Program-made: the position numbers and the translations under genes
Notes under the pieces: model-generated
What the model was told of the DNA's origin: nothing
Database searches by the model: none
What the model saw: the letters and a program-made list of their open reading frames with translations, nothing else
Part shown: piece after piece, positions 34,960-46,300 of the stretch
Layout: the number at the start of each line of letters is the position of its first letter
Position numbering within the stretch: position 1 is the first letter of the stretch
NCBI RefSeq assembly: GCF_902833645.1
Contig: NZ_CADFGE010000017.1
Location: 62,001 to 126,000, forward strand
Length of the DNA: 64,000 bases
Direction of reading: 5' to 3'
DNA from: Paraburkholderia fungorum
Lineage (GTDB): Bacteria > Pseudomonadota > Gammaproteobacteria > Burkholderiales > Burkholderiaceae

Positions 34960-36183
34960 ATGAATAACGACACTCTCCACCTGCCCATTTACATGGACTA
35001 CAGCGCGACGACGCCGATCGATCCGCGCGTGGTGGACAAGATGATTCCGTACCTGCGCGAGCAGTTCGGCAACCCCGCGTCGCGCAGCCACCAATATGGG
35101 TGGGACGCGGAACGTGCGGTCGAGGAAGCGCGCGAGAACGTCGCCGCACTGGTGAATGCCGACCCGCGCGAAATTATCTGGACCTCGGGCGCAACGGAGT
35201 CGGACAACCTCGCGATCAAGGGTGCGGCGCACTTCTACAAGAGCAAGGGCAAGCACATCATCACGGTGAAGACCGAGCACAAGGCCGTGCTCGATACCTG
35301 CCGCGAACTCGAGCGCGAAGGCTTCGAAGTTACGTATCTGGATGTCAAGGAAGACGGTCTGATCGACCTCGAGAAGTTCAAGGCCGCTTTGCGCCCGGAC
35401 ACGATTCTGGTGTCGGTCATGTCGGTCAACAACGAGATCGGCGTGATCCAGGACATCGAGGCAATCGGCGAGATTACCCGGGAAAAGGGCATTGTTTTCC
35501 ACGTCGACGCGGCGCAAGCCACCGGCAAGATCGAGATCGATCTGCAAAAGCTGAAGGTCGACCTGATGTCGTTCTCGGCGCACAAGACGTATGGTCCGAA
35601 GGGCATCGGCGCGCTGTACGTGCGTCGCAAGCCGCGTATCCGCATCGAAGCGCAAATGCACGGCGGCGGTCACGAGCGCGGTATGCGTTCGGGCACGCTG
35701 GCTACGCACCAGATCGTCGGTATGGGCGAAGCGTTCCGTATCGCACGTGAAGAAATGGCGACGGAAAACGAGCGTATCCGCATGTTGCGCGACCGTTTGC
35801 TGCGCGGCCTGTCGGAGATGGAAGAAACGTATGTGAACGGCGACATGGAAAAGCGTGTCCCGCACAACCTGAACATCAGCTTCAATTTCGTCGAAGGCGA
35901 ATCGCTGATCATGGCGGTGAAGGACGTGGCGGTGTCGTCGGGTTCGGCTTGCACGTCGGCTTCGCTGGAGCCGTCGTACGTGCTGCGCGCACTCGGCCGC
36001 AACGACGAGCTGGCGCATAGCTCGATTCGTTTCACGGTGGGCCGCTTCACGACCGAGCAGGACGTCGATTACGTGATCAACCTGCTGAAGACCAAGATTT
36101 CGAAGCTGCGCGATTTGTCGCCGCTGTGGGAAATGCACAAGGACGGGATCGATATTTCGACGATCCAATGGGCAGCGCACTGA
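34960..36183 (+). CDS. iscS: Cysteine desulfurase IscS
   Basis: 407 residues from ATG 34960, preceded by GGAG with a 6-base spacer. An upstream ATG at 34939 would add seven residues but has a poorer site, and 407 fits the family (404). It releases sulfur from cysteine for cluster assembly and tRNA thiolation. The PLP lysine is in SAHKTYGPKGIGALYV, the PLP-binding His in KTEHKAVLDT, and the persulfide Cys in the loop SSGSACTSASLEPSYV. The C-terminal IscU-contact end ISTIQWAAH is intact. Second isc gene. Confidence 0.97.
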   Translation: MNNDTLHLPIYMDYSATTPIDPRVVDKMIPYLREQFGNPASRSHQYGWDAERAVEEARENVAALVNADPREIIWTSGATESDNLAIKGAAHFYKSKGKHIITVKTEHKAVLDTCRELEREGFEVTYLDVKEDGLIDLEKFKAALRPDTILVSVMSVNNEIGVIQDIEAIGEITREKGIVFHVDAAQATGKIEIDLQKLKVDLMSFSAHKTYGPKGIGALYVRRKPRIRIEAQMHGGGHERGMRSGTLATHQIVGMGEAFRIAREEMATENERIRMLRDRLLRGLSEMEETYVNGDMEKRVPHNLNISFNFVEGESLIMAVKDVAVSSGSACTSASLEPSYVLRALGRNDELAHSSIRFTVGRFTTEQDVDYVINLLKTKISKLRDLSPLWEMHKDGIDISTIQWAAH

Positions 36184-36255
36184 CGCGCCAGTTCGGACAA
36201 CGTCGAATTTATCGAATTGCAATTTGCAGGTTGAAACGGATCAAGGAGTGTAATC

Positions 36256-36669
36256 ATGGCTTATAGCGACAAGGTTCTGGACCACTACGAAAACCCGCGC
36301 AACGTCGGTTCCTTCGCGAAGGACGACGATGCAGTCGGTACCGGCATGGTCGGCGCGCCGGCATGCGGCGACGTGATGAAGCTGCAGATTCGCGTGGGCG
36401 CGGACGGCATCATCGAAGACGCGAAGTTCAAGACGTACGGCTGCGGTTCAGCAATCGCATCGAGCTCGCTCGTCACCGAATGGGTGAAGGGCAAGACGCT
36501 CGATCAGGCAATGTCGATCAAGAACACGCAGATCGCCGAAGAACTGGCGCTGCCGCCGGTAAAGATCCACTGCTCGATCCTCGCGGAAGACGCGATCAAG
36601 GCAGCGGTCGCCGATTACAAGCAGCGTCACGGCGAAGCGGTCGTCGAAGGCGACAAGCAACACGCGTAA
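36256..36669 (+). CDS. iscU: Iron-sulfur cluster scaffold IscU
   Basis: 137 residues. Three cluster-ligand cysteines are in the conserved settings GAPACGD, YGCGSAIASSS and KIHCSILAED. The HscA-recognition motif LPPVK immediately precedes the third cysteine. Clusters are built here with sulfur from IscS and passed on by HscA/HscB. ATG 36256 follows AAGGAGTG. Third gene of the operon. Confidence 0.97.
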   Translation: MAYSDKVLDHYENPRNVGSFAKDDDAVGTGMVGAPACGDVMKLQIRVGADGIIEDAKFKTYGCGSAIASSSLVTEWVKGKTLDQAMSIKNTQIAEELALPPVKIHCSILAEDAIKAAVADYKQRHGEAVVEGDKQHA

Positions 36670-36806
36670 GCGTGTTGGAGTGAATCGAAGCGGGCGGTGC
36701 GGCTAGCAGTGCACGGCCCGGCATGAGCGATATTTGATGCAGGCAGGGTAGCAGCGCGGAAGTAGTCACAAGAGTGACGAACACGCGCCGCGCAATGAGA
36801 AACGCT

Positions 36807-37130
36807 ATGGCAATTACGTTGACCGAAAAGGCAGCACAGCACGTCCAGAAGTATCTGACTCGCCGCGGCAAGGGTGTCGGGCTGCGCGTAGGCGTGCGCA
36901 CGACCGGCTGCTCGGGTTTGGCCTACAAGCTCGAGTACGTGGATGAACTCGCGCCCGAAGACGAAGTGTTCGACTGCAACGGCGTGAAGATCATTGTCGA
37001 CCCGAAGAGCCTCGCTTACATCGACGGCACCGAACTCGACTTCGCACGCGAAGGGTTGAACGAAGGCTTCAAGTTCAACAACCCGAACGTGAAGGACGAG
37101 TGCGGCTGCGGCGAATCGTTCCGCGTGTAG
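36807..37130 (+). CDS. iscA: A-type Fe-S carrier IscA
   Basis: 107 residues from ATG 36807, matching the family length and the MAITLTEKAAQHV start; ATG 36795 is an alternative. The three ligand cysteines occur in TTGCSGLAYKLEY and the C-terminal DECGCGESF. It delivers clusters or iron to apo-proteins. A 137-base gap separates it from iscU. Confidence 0.96.
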   Translation: MAITLTEKAAQHVQKYLTRRGKGVGLRVGVRTTGCSGLAYKLEYVDELAPEDEVFDCNGVKIIVDPKSLAYIDGTELDFAREGLNEGFKFNNPNVKDECGCGESFRV

Positions 37131-37244
37131 ATCGGTTCACTCCGCGTGCAGCGGATCAAAGGCGGCGCGTGCCGCCTTTTTAGTTTTATCCGCGTGTTTA
37201 GCCTGCACTCCGGTGCGCTTTCCTGAACGGACTCCTTTTATCTG

Positions 37245-37772
37245 ATGGCATCGCTGAACGACAGCCACTTCGACCTGTTCGATCTGCCGGCGCAATTCGC
37301 GCTCGACGCAGCGGCACTCGATCACGCCTACCGCACGGTGCAGGCACAGGTGCATCCGGACCGCTTCGCGGCGGCCGGCGACGCCCAGAAGCGGATCGCA
37401 ATGCAATGGGCGACGCGCACCAACGAGGCCTATCAGACGCTGCGCGATCCGTTGAAGCGCGCGACCTATCTGCTGCACCTGCGCGGCATCGACGTCGGCG
37501 CGGAGAACAACACGGCGATGGAGCCGGCGTTCCTGATGCAGCAGATGGAGTGGCGCGAAGGTATCGAAGACGCGGCCGCGGCGAAAAACGTCGACGCGCT
37601 CGATGCGTTGCTGACCGAACTGCGCGACGAAGAGCGCATGCGCTTTGACAAGCTCGGCGCGCTGCTCGACAGCGGTGCGAATCAGGCGGCGGGCGAGGCG
37701 GTGCGGCAGTTGATGTTCATCGAGCGGGTGGCGTCGGAAATCGGTACGCAGATCGAGCGGCTCGAAAATTAG
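37245..37772 (+). CDS. hscB: J-domain co-chaperone HscB
   Basis: 175 residues, family length. The N-terminal J domain carries the HPD motif in QVHPDRFAAAG. The C-terminal helical domain (about 95-175), which binds IscU, includes FLMQQMEWREGIEDA. It stimulates HscA ATPase and brings IscU to it. Fifth gene of the isc operon. Confidence 0.95.
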   Translation: MASLNDSHFDLFDLPAQFALDAAALDHAYRTVQAQVHPDRFAAAGDAQKRIAMQWATRTNEAYQTLRDPLKRATYLLHLRGIDVGAENNTAMEPAFLMQQMEWREGIEDAAAAKNVDALDALLTELRDEERMRFDKLGALLDSGANQAAGEAVRQLMFIERVASEIGTQIERLEN

Positions 37773-37813
37773 CGCTGCAGCGTCGCGCATGAATACGCAG
37801 CCAAAGCAGACGT

Positions 37814-37870
37814 AGCAAACGCATTTAGCAACGCATCAAGCAACGCTTCAAGCAACGCATCCAGCAACGC
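37814..37870 (+). repeat. 12-bp tandem repeat between hscB and hscA
   Basis: Units AGCAACGCATCA, AGCAACGCTTCA, AGCAACGCATCC and a partial AGCAACGC (37827-37870), preceded by a degenerate copy from 37814. It fills the leader before hscA. Confidence 0.85.
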
Positions 37871-37911
37871 GAAAATTCAGGACGGGGCCAAGCAGCTCCG
37901 AGAAGATCCAG

Positions 37912-39783
<1,872 letters not shown>

Positions 39784-39926
39784 GCGCCTTGCGGCGTGTG
39801 TCGCGCGATGCGCGGCCCGCCGGCAATGAACCGCGCCGCGTGGACTTAAAAAGTCCGTGCAGCGTCAGTAAAATGGTACGGAGCCTTGTTTGCGGCCGCC
39901 GTGCCGCAGACCCAAACGGAAAATGT

Positions 39927-40268
39927 ATGCCTCAAATCGTTGTGCTGCCCCACGTCGAACTGTGCCCGGAAGGCGCGGTGATCGATGCCGTGCCCGGCAA
40001 GAGCATCTGCGACAATCTGCTCGATAACGGCATCGAAATCGAGCACGCCTGCGAGAAGTCCTGCGCGTGCACGACTTGCCACGTGATCGTGCGTGAGGGT
40101 TTCGCCGCCTTGACGCCATCCGAGGAAGACGAGGACGATCTGCTGGACAAGGCGTGGGGGCTCGAACCGGCGTCACGCCTGTCGTGCCAGGCCATGGTGC
40201 CGGCTGAGCAGGATCTGGTCGTCGAAATCCCGCGTTACTCGATCAATCACGCGAAGGAAAATCACTAA
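39927..40268 (+). CDS. fdx: ISC-type [2Fe-2S] ferredoxin
   Basis: 113 residues from ATG 39927. Adrenodoxin-type cluster ligands Cys42, Cys48, Cys51 (ACEKSCACTTCHVI) and Cys87 (RLSCQAM), plus the extra Cys46 seen in bacterial Isc ferredoxins. The acidic loop EEDEDDLLDKAWGL is the partner-binding helix. It donates electrons during cluster assembly. The start is set by homology; an in-frame extension to 39789 is not conserved-looking. Confidence 0.96.
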   Translation: MPQIVVLPHVELCPEGAVIDAVPGKSICDNLLDNGIEIEHACEKSCACTTCHVIVREGFAALTPSEEDEDDLLDKAWGLEPASRLSCQAMVPAEQDLVVEIPRYSINHAKENH

Positions 40269-40283
40269 CTGGAGGATGCAGCC

Positions 40284-40481
40284 ATGAAGTGGACCGATAC
40301 GCAAGACATCGCGATGGCCCTGACTGACAAGCACCAGGGCATAGACCCGCAACAGGTGCGCTTCACTGATTTGCACCGCTGGGTTACCGAGCTGGAGGGT
40401 TTCGACGACGACCCTAACCGGTCGAACGAAAAGATCCTGGAAGCGATTCAGGCTGCATGGATTGAAGACGCGGATTACTGA
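40284..40481 (+). CDS. iscX: Fe-S assembly protein IscX
   Basis: 65 residues, a good match to the family (MKWTDTQDIAMAL, the FTDLHRWVTELEGFDDDP core, EAIQAAWIEDA end). Starts 15 bases after fdx with GGAGG upstream. IscX binds IscS and iron and tunes cluster assembly. Last gene of the operon. Confidence 0.95.
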   Translation: MKWTDTQDIAMALTDKHQGIDPQQVRFTDLHRWVTELEGFDDDPNRSNEKILEAIQAAWIEDADY

Positions 40482-40544
40482 GCACGGGGCTGGGTTTTCC
40501 GCGGGCGGCGGGGCGCGATTGATTCTGCTCCGGCTGCGGCAAAG

Positions 40545-40576
40545 AAAAAGGCGATTCCATTGGCATCGCCTTTTTT
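40545..40576. terminator. Bidirectional terminator at the end of the isc operon
   Basis: AAAAAGGCGAT (40545-40555) pairs with ATCGCCTTTTT (40565-40575), loop nine bases, then T. It also serves the convergent glycine-zipper gene. Confidence 0.92.
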
Positions 40577-40607
40577 AACGCCTGGAGAATCTTCAGGCTG
40601 TCAGCGG

Positions 40608-41315
40608 TCAGCTTGCTACGAGCGTGCCGTTTTCGACCCGCACACGCTGGCCTTGCTGGAACGGCGGCGCTTCGTGATACGTGAAGTAGCGCGTCTTGCC
40701 GTTTTCCATCCGCACTCGCACTGAATAGGACGTCGTGCTGCGGATGTGTTTTTCAACCGAGTTACCGGCCAGGCCACCGCCGAGGGCGCCCAGCACCGTC
40801 ATCGCGGTACGGCCGTTGCCACTGCCGAACTGGTTGCCGACTACGCCGCCGGCCACCGCGCCGCCGACTGCGCCGATACCCGTGCCATGGCCTTCCTGAC
40901 GTACCGCCGAGATGCCCTCGACCGTGCCGCAGGTCGAGCAGTAGGCCGGTTGCGACGGCTGTTGCTGGGCGTACTGCGGTGCCGGCTGAGCTTGTTGTTG
41001 CTGAGCGTACTGTTGCTGCGTCGGCGCCGGGGCGCGTTGCGGCGCCTGCTGCGCTGCCTGTTGTGCTGCGGCCTGCGCGGCCACCTGTTGAGCGGCCGTG
41101 TTTGCCGGCGCAGCCGAATCGACCACGCCCGGCTGGGTGGCCACTTGCGCCGCCTGGGTTTGATCCGTTTGCGCGCTGGTGCTCGACGCTTTCGGGAACA
41201 AGCCCGTGACGGCCGCGGTCGCGGCCAGACTGGCGATGATCACCGCACCGGCAGCGGTGGCGACGAGCGGGTGAAGACGACGTTGTTGCGTGGATTTGGT
41301 ATCTGGATTATCCAT
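40608..41315 (-). CDS. Glycine-zipper 2TM domain envelope protein
   Basis: 235 residues. An N-terminal membrane anchor (VATAAGAVIIASLAATAAVTG, about 19-39) is followed by a long Gln/Ala/Pro linker to about 125. A glycine-zipper segment (GAVGGAVAGGVVGNQFGSGNG, then LGALGGGLAGNSVE) follows, with a C-terminal basic beta region (YSVRVRMENGKTRYFTY). This is the Rickettsia 17-kDa/SlyB-like group, inner-membrane anchored here rather than lipidated. GGAGG precedes ATG. Its role is not established; relatives affect envelope integrity. Confidence 0.82.
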   Translation of the reverse strand: MDNPDTKSTQQRRLHPLVATAAGAVIIASLAATAAVTGLFPKASSTSAQTDQTQAAQVATQPGVVDSAAPANTAAQQVAAQAAAQQAAQQAPQRAPAPTQQQYAQQQQAQPAPQYAQQQPSQPAYCSTCGTVEGISAVRQEGHGTGIGAVGGAVAGGVVGNQFGSGNGRTAMTVLGALGGGLAGNSVEKHIRSTTSYSVRVRMENGKTRYFTYHEAPPFQQGQRVRVENGTLVAS

Positions 41316-41644
41316 ATTGGCCTCCGTCTGGAGCAGAGTCGACTGTTATTGAGACTTAGTGTCGGGCAAATCGATCCCCGGAGGGTTTCAATTTGTAACG
41401 ATTTCCGGGCAATCATCGCGTCCCGTACGCGTCAAAGTCCGCCCAGTACGGCGGCGTGCCTGATTTCTTGCGGGTCCGCGGGAGGCTGGAAAAGCGGCGG
41501 ACTGGTAGAGCATACGCACCTTTTACCGACGGTTACAAACTGTCAGGTTACGGCCCTACGTTTTTTCGCAGCTGCAATAAAAAACGCCCGGTATCGAGCC
41601 GGGCGTTTCTCTTTTGCGAGCCGTTACCGCGAACGACGCGGCGA
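41316..41644. other. Intergenic region glycine-zipper gene to lysS
   Basis: 329 bases. The right end holds the lysS terminator; the left end is the upstream region of the glycine-zipper gene (minus). Nothing else is recognisable. Confidence 0.5.
41579..41608 (-). terminator. Terminator of lysS
   Basis: On the minus strand AAACGCCCGG (41608-41599) pairs with CCGGGCGTTT (41591-41582), loop seven bases, then TTTTTT. Confidence 0.9.
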
Positions 41645-43183
41645 TCAGTCTTCGCGGCGCAGATGCGGGAACAGGATCACGTCGCGAATGCTCGGGCTGT
41701 CGGTCAGCATCATCACCAGCCGGTCGATGCCGATGCCGCAACCGCCGGCCGGCGGCATGCCGTATTCCAGCGCGCGGATGTAGTCGGCGTCGTAGAACAT
41801 CGCTTCTTCGTCGCCGGCGTCTTTCTGGTCGACCTGCTTCTTGAAGCGGGCAGCCTGGTCTTCCGGATCGTTCAGCTCGGAGAAGCCGTTGGCGATTTCA
41901 CGGCCCGTGATGAACAACTCGAAGCGCTCGGTGATGCCATCGAACTTGTCCGACGCGCGCGCCAGCGGCGACACTTCGATCGGGTAATCGATGATGAAAG
42001 TCGGCTCCCACAGCTGCGATTCGGCGGTCTCTTCGAACAGCGCCAGTTGCAGTGCGCCCACGCCCGCGTTCAGGAACTGCGGCTGCGATGCATCCACGCC
42101 GAACTTCTTCAGTTCCGTGCGCAGGAATGCGTCGTCGCTGAGTTGTGCGTCCGTGTATTGTGGTGCGTATTTCTGAATCGCCTGGCTGATCGTCAGACGA
42201 TGGAACGGCTTGGCCAGATCGAGTTCACGGCCCTGATAGGTGATCGTGGCGCTGCCGAGCGCGTCGACCGCCGCCTGGCGGATCAACTGCTCGGTGAAGT
42301 CCATGATCCACTTGTAATCGGTGTACGCCGCGTAGAACTCGATCATCGTGAATTCCGGATTGTGGCGTACCGACACGCCCTCATTGCGGAAGTTACGGTT
42401 GATCTCGAACACACGCTCGAAGCCGCCGACCACGAGGCGCTTCAGATACAGTTCCGGCGCGATGCGCAGGAACATCTGCATGTCGAGCGCGTTGTGGTGC
42501 GTGGTGAAGGGCTTGGCCGCCGCGCCGCCCGGAATCGGGTGCAGCATCGGCGTTTCGACTTCCATGAAATCGGCGTCCGCCATGAACTTGCGGATCGACG
42601 ACATCGCCTTGGTGCGCGCGATGAAGGTCTTGCGCGTTTCCGGCGTGACGATCAGGTCGACGTAGCGCTGGCGGTACTTCATTTCCTGATCGGCGAGACC
42701 ATGGAACTTGTCCGGCAGCGGGCGCAGCGACTTCGACAGCAAACGCAGCTCGGTACAGCGCACCGAGAGTTCACCCTTGTTGGTACGGAACAGCACGCCG
42801 CGCGCGGCGACGATGTCGCCCATGTCCCACTTCTTGAAGGCGTCGTACGTTTCCTGGCCGACGTCTGCGGGCGTGATGAAGAACTGGATCTGACCCGACC
42901 CGTCGCGCACGGTCGCAAAGCTTGCCTTGCCCATCACGCGCTTGAGCATCATGCGGCCGGCGATCGCGACTTCGAGCGGATTGGCTTCGAGTGCTTCCTT
43001 GTCGGTTCCGGCGTACTGCGTTTGCAGATCTTCGGCGTGATGCGTGGGGCGGAAATCGTTCGGATAGGCGACGCCTTGCTCACGCAGCTCGCGCAGCTTT
43101 TCGCGGCGTTCGGCCATGATCTTGTTGTCGTCTACCTCGGGCGCGACATTCTGGGCCGCATTAGGCTGGGTCGGTTCGGTCAT
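41645..43183 (-). CDS. lysS: Lysyl-tRNA synthetase (class II)
   Basis: 512 residues from ATG 43183; an upstream in-frame codon at 43225 would add an unconserved tail. The N-terminal OB-fold anticodon domain (AIAGRMMLKRVMGKASFATVRD) is followed by class II motifs 1 (FMEVETPMLHPIPGGAAAKPF), 2 (RNFRNEGVSVRHNPEFTMIEF) and 3 (GCGIGIDRLVMMLTD). It charges tRNA-Lys. The 5' neighbour prfB is on the same strand 141 bases away, a common prfB-lysS order. Confidence 0.97.
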   Translation of the reverse strand: MTEPTQPNAAQNVAPEVDDNKIMAERREKLRELREQGVAYPNDFRPTHHAEDLQTQYAGTDKEALEANPLEVAIAGRMMLKRVMGKASFATVRDGSGQIQFFITPADVGQETYDAFKKWDMGDIVAARGVLFRTNKGELSVRCTELRLLSKSLRPLPDKFHGLADQEMKYRQRYVDLIVTPETRKTFIARTKAMSSIRKFMADADFMEVETPMLHPIPGGAAAKPFTTHHNALDMQMFLRIAPELYLKRLVVGGFERVFEINRNFRNEGVSVRHNPEFTMIEFYAAYTDYKWIMDFTEQLIRQAAVDALGSATITYQGRELDLAKPFHRLTISQAIQKYAPQYTDAQLSDDAFLRTELKKFGVDASQPQFLNAGVGALQLALFEETAESQLWEPTFIIDYPIEVSPLARASDKFDGITERFELFITGREIANGFSELNDPEDQAARFKKQVDQKDAGDEEAMFYDADYIRALEYGMPPAGGCGIGIDRLVMMLTDSPSIRDVILFPHLRRED

Positions 43184-43324
43184 GATGGTTTGGTATTCGG
43201 TGGCCCGCACCAGGATGGTCCGCATGCGGGTGGCCAGTCAGTAAAAACCTCAGGCGCTATAACAAAGATGCACAAGATGCAAAGATACGGCGCGGCGCTG
43301 TCAGGCATGCCGCGCCGGTTGCGC

Positions 43325-44429
43325 TTAGACGCCCTGTTTCAGGCTCGCGCTGATGAACGGGTCGAGGTCGCCGTCGAGCACGCTCTTGGTATTGCTGATT
43401 TCGACGTTGGTGCGCAGGTCCTTGATACGGCTGTTGTCCAGCACGTACGAGCGGATCTGATGACCCCAGCCCACATCGGTCTTGCCGGCTTCGAGCTTGT
43501 CCTGCTCTTCCTGACGTTTGCGGATTTCCGCTTCGTACAGGCGCGATTTCAGCATGGCCATGGCTTCGGCACGGTTGCGGTGCTGCGAACGGTCGTTCTG
43601 GCACTGCACGACGATGCCCGACGGAATGTGCGTAATCCGCACGGCCGAATCGGTCTTGTTGATGTGCTGACCGCCCGCGCCGGACGCGCGGTAGGTGTCG
43701 ATACGCAGATCGGCCGGGTTGATGTCGACTTCGATCGAATCGTCGATTTCCGGGTACACGAACACCGACGAGAACGACGTATGGCGGCCGCCCGACGAAT
43801 CGAACGGCGACTTGCGCACGAGGCGGTGCACGCCGGTTTCGGTACGCAGAAAGCCGTACGCGTATTCGCCTTCGATCTTGATCGTGGCGTTCTTGATGCC
43901 CGCGACGTCGCCGTCGGTCTGTTCCAGCACTTCGGTCTTGAAGCCCTTGCGCTCGCAGTAGCGCAGGTACTGGCGCAGCAGCATGGACGCCCAGTCGCAC
44001 GCCTCGGTGCCGCCGGCGCCGGCCTGGATGTCCAGGAAGGCGTTGTTCGGATCGGCTGGATTCGCGAACATACGGCGGAATTCCATGTCCGCCACGCGTT
44101 GTTCGATGCCTTGCGCGTCTGCTTCGCAGGCGATGAGGGTTTCCTCGTCGCCTTCTTCGCGGGCCATGTCGAACAGGTCCTGCGCGTCGCGCAGGTCGTT
44201 ATCGAGCGACGTGAGTTTGCCGACGGTGTCGTCGAGCAGCTTCTTTTCCCGGCCGAGGGCCTGGGCGTGCTTCGAGTCGTTCCAGACGTCCGGGTCTTCG
44301 AGTTCCCGGTTGACTTCGATTAGACGCAGTGCTTTGTCGTCGTAGTCAAAGATACCCCCGTAGCGAGTCCGCGCGCGTGCGCAGGTCCGCCAGTGAGGCT
44401 TCGATCGCGTTGAGACGTTCCGCTTCCAT
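43325..44429 (-). CDS. prfB: Peptide chain release factor 2, expressed through programmed +1 frameshift
   Basis: The frame from ATG 44429 encodes 27 residues (MEAERLNAIEASLADLRTRA...RGYL) and meets TGA at 44348-44346. Shifting +1 at CTT-TGA-C continues from 44347 to the stop at 43325 for 340 more residues, 367 in total, close to E. coli RF2 (365). RF2 motifs are intact: the anticodon-like SPF (RKSPFDSSGG) and catalytic GGQ (SGAGGQHINKTDS). It terminates at UGA and UAA. It is not a pseudogene: the slippery site with GGGGG upstream is the known autoregulatory signal. The neighbour upstream is recJ. Confidence 0.97.
44345..44360 (-). promoter_or_regulatory. prfB programmed +1 frameshift site
   Basis: Minus-strand order: GGGGG (44359-44355) acting as internal Shine-Dalgarno, TAT, slippery CTT (44351-44349), in-frame TGA (44348-44346), then C. 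The layout GGGGGTATCTTTGAC matches the classic element: low RF2 slows termination at TGA and favours the shift. Confidence 0.95.
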
Positions 44430-44577
44430 GTCGATCTTTTATAGCTTCGTAAAAAGGAGAAATTATAGCCGATCGGCGCCCCGCGCCGGAGGCTCTTGAG
44501 CGATCCGGCGCGGGTTTGGGACTGATTTTGCGGTGATTTTTGGCGCTTGTCGCGCGCTTCGCGACCCGCGGGCCGTT

Positions 44578-46284
44578 TCAGCTCGCCGCGTGCTCGACGA
44601 TCAATTGCACCCGCGACACGCCATTCCACGTGTCGCTCGCCAGACGGTAGGCGACGGTGGTCCGCGCGGGCAGCGTGTCGGTGTGATTGAACCAGATCGC
44701 GTTGAAGCGCTGACGGCCGCGCACCAGTTGCAGTTTCAGATGTTTGTCTTTGACCAGCGCCTGCGACGCGATGTCGAATTCGCCGGAAAACACCGGAGCC
44801 GGAAAACCCTGGCCCCACACGGCGGCGTCGAGCATTTCGACGAATTGCGGCGTGAAATAGGCGTCTTCGAGTTCGCCGTCGGTTTCGACCGTGCGCGACA
44901 ACGCCTCTTCGGAGAGCCATTCGCGGCCCACCGCCTCGAACGCGGCGGTGAAGCGCGGCACGTCGGCCGCGGCGATCGTCAGGCCCGCGGCCATCGCGTG
45001 GCCGCCAAATTTGACGATCAGGCCCGGCTCGCGCTTCGAGATCAGATCGAGCGCGTCACGCAGGTGGAAGCCCGGAATCGAACGGCCCGAGCCTTTGACG
45101 AGCTGGCCGCTGTCGTCGGCGAGCGCGAAGGTGAACGACGGCCGGTGGAATTTCTCCTTCAGCCGTCCGGCGACGATACCGATCACACCTTGATGCCAGC
45201 TCGGGTTGAACAGCGTGATGGTGCTCGCGCCCTCCGGATCGATTGCCGACAGGTCTTCCAGCGCCTGCTGCTGCATGCCGGCTTCGATTTCGCGGCGCTC
45301 GCGGTTCATCGTGTCGAGTTGTTGCGCGAGATCCCATGCGCGGCCGATGTCGTCGGTGGTCAGGCACTCGATGCCGAGCGACATATCCGACAGGCGGCCG
45401 GCCGCATTCAGGCGCGGGCCGAGCGCGAACCCGAGGTCGAAACCCGACGCGCTGCGAGCGTCGCGTGCGGCGGCGCGGAACAGGGCGGCGATGCCCGGTT
45501 GCATCTTGCCTTTGCGAATCCGCTGCAAGCCCTGCGCGACCAGCACGCGGTTATTGCCGTCGAGCTTGACCACGTCGGCGACCGTGCCGAGCGCGACCAG
45601 ATCGAGCAGGCCGTCCAGACGAGGTTCGGGGAAATCGTCGCTGAAAGCGCCGCGGCGGCGCAATTCCGCGCGCAACGCCAGCAGCACATAAAACATCACG
45701 CCGACCCCGGCGATGCACTTGCTCGGAAACGTGCAGCCCGGCTGGTTTGGATTGACGATGGCGCGGGCAGCCGGCAGTTCGTCGCCGGGGAGGTGATGGT
45801 CGGTGACCAGCACGTCGATGCCGAGCGCATTGGCCGCTTCCACGCCGTCGACGCTGGCGATGCCGTTATCGACTGTAATCAGCAGTTCCGGCTTGCCCGA
45901 CGCGCTGCGGGCGGCCAGCGCCACGATCTCGGGCGTGAGGCCATAGCCGTACTCGAAGCGGTTCGGCACCAGATACTCGATCCGGCCGCCGAACATGCGC
46001 AGGCCGCGCACCGCGACCGCGCAGGCGGTAGCGCCGTCGCAGTCGTAGTCGGCTACGACCAGCATGCGGCGCTGGTTCTGGATCGCATCGGCGAGCAGCA
46101 CCGCCGCGTCTTCGCAGCCCTTGAGCGCCGCAGGCGGCACGAGCCGCGCGAGGCCGGTTTCGATTTCGTCGGGCATGCACACGCCGCGCGCGGCATACAG
46201 GCGCGCGAGCACCGGATGCAGGCCGTGGCGGGTGAGGATTTCGGCGTCGACAGGTGACGCGGCGCGCGTAACGATTCGAGTCAT
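44578..46284 (-). CDS. recJ: Single-stranded-DNA exonuclease RecJ
   Basis: 568 residues, family length. DHH phosphoesterase motifs: VVADYDCDGATA (motif I), ITVDNGIAS (II), VTDHHLPGDELP (III, DHH) and the LVALGTVADVV segment. The DHHA1 domain has KGSGRSIPGFHL and KFGGHAMAAGL. It degrades single strands 5' to 3' in recombination and mismatch repair. Same strand as prfB and the upstream unknown gene. Confidence 0.96.
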   Translation of the reverse strand: MTRIVTRAASPVDAEILTRHGLHPVLARLYAARGVCMPDEIETGLARLVPPAALKGCEDAAVLLADAIQNQRRMLVVADYDCDGATACAVAVRGLRMFGGRIEYLVPNRFEYGYGLTPEIVALAARSASGKPELLITVDNGIASVDGVEAANALGIDVLVTDHHLPGDELPAARAIVNPNQPGCTFPSKCIAGVGVMFYVLLALRAELRRRGAFSDDFPEPRLDGLLDLVALGTVADVVKLDGNNRVLVAQGLQRIRKGKMQPGIAALFRAAARDARSASGFDLGFALGPRLNAAGRLSDMSLGIECLTTDDIGRAWDLAQQLDTMNRERREIEAGMQQQALEDLSAIDPEGASTITLFNPSWHQGVIGIVAGRLKEKFHRPSFTFALADDSGQLVKGSGRSIPGFHLRDALDLISKREPGLIVKFGGHAMAAGLTIAAADVPRFTAAFEAVGREWLSEEALSRTVETDGELEDAYFTPQFVEMLDAAVWGQGFPAPVFSGEFDIASQALVKDKHLKLQLVRGRQRFNAIWFNHTDTLPARTTVAYRLASDTWNGVSRVQLIVEHAAS

Positions 46285-46300
46285 TCGGAAAGGCCGTGGG

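Noticed and set aside
41456..44323. 955-codon plus-strand frame across lysS and prfB
   Set aside because: It crosses two well-supported minus-strand genes, a terminator and an intergenic region; no domain is recognisable.
43325..44920. prfB read as one 531-codon frame or as a frameshifted pseudogene
   Set aside because: The N-terminal part in that frame is unrelated to RF2. The proper start at 44429 plus the programmed shift gives a 367-residue intact protein.
44533..46257. 574-codon plus-strand frame over recJ
   Set aside because: Antisense shadow of recJ with typical Arg/Ala/Val/His composition.
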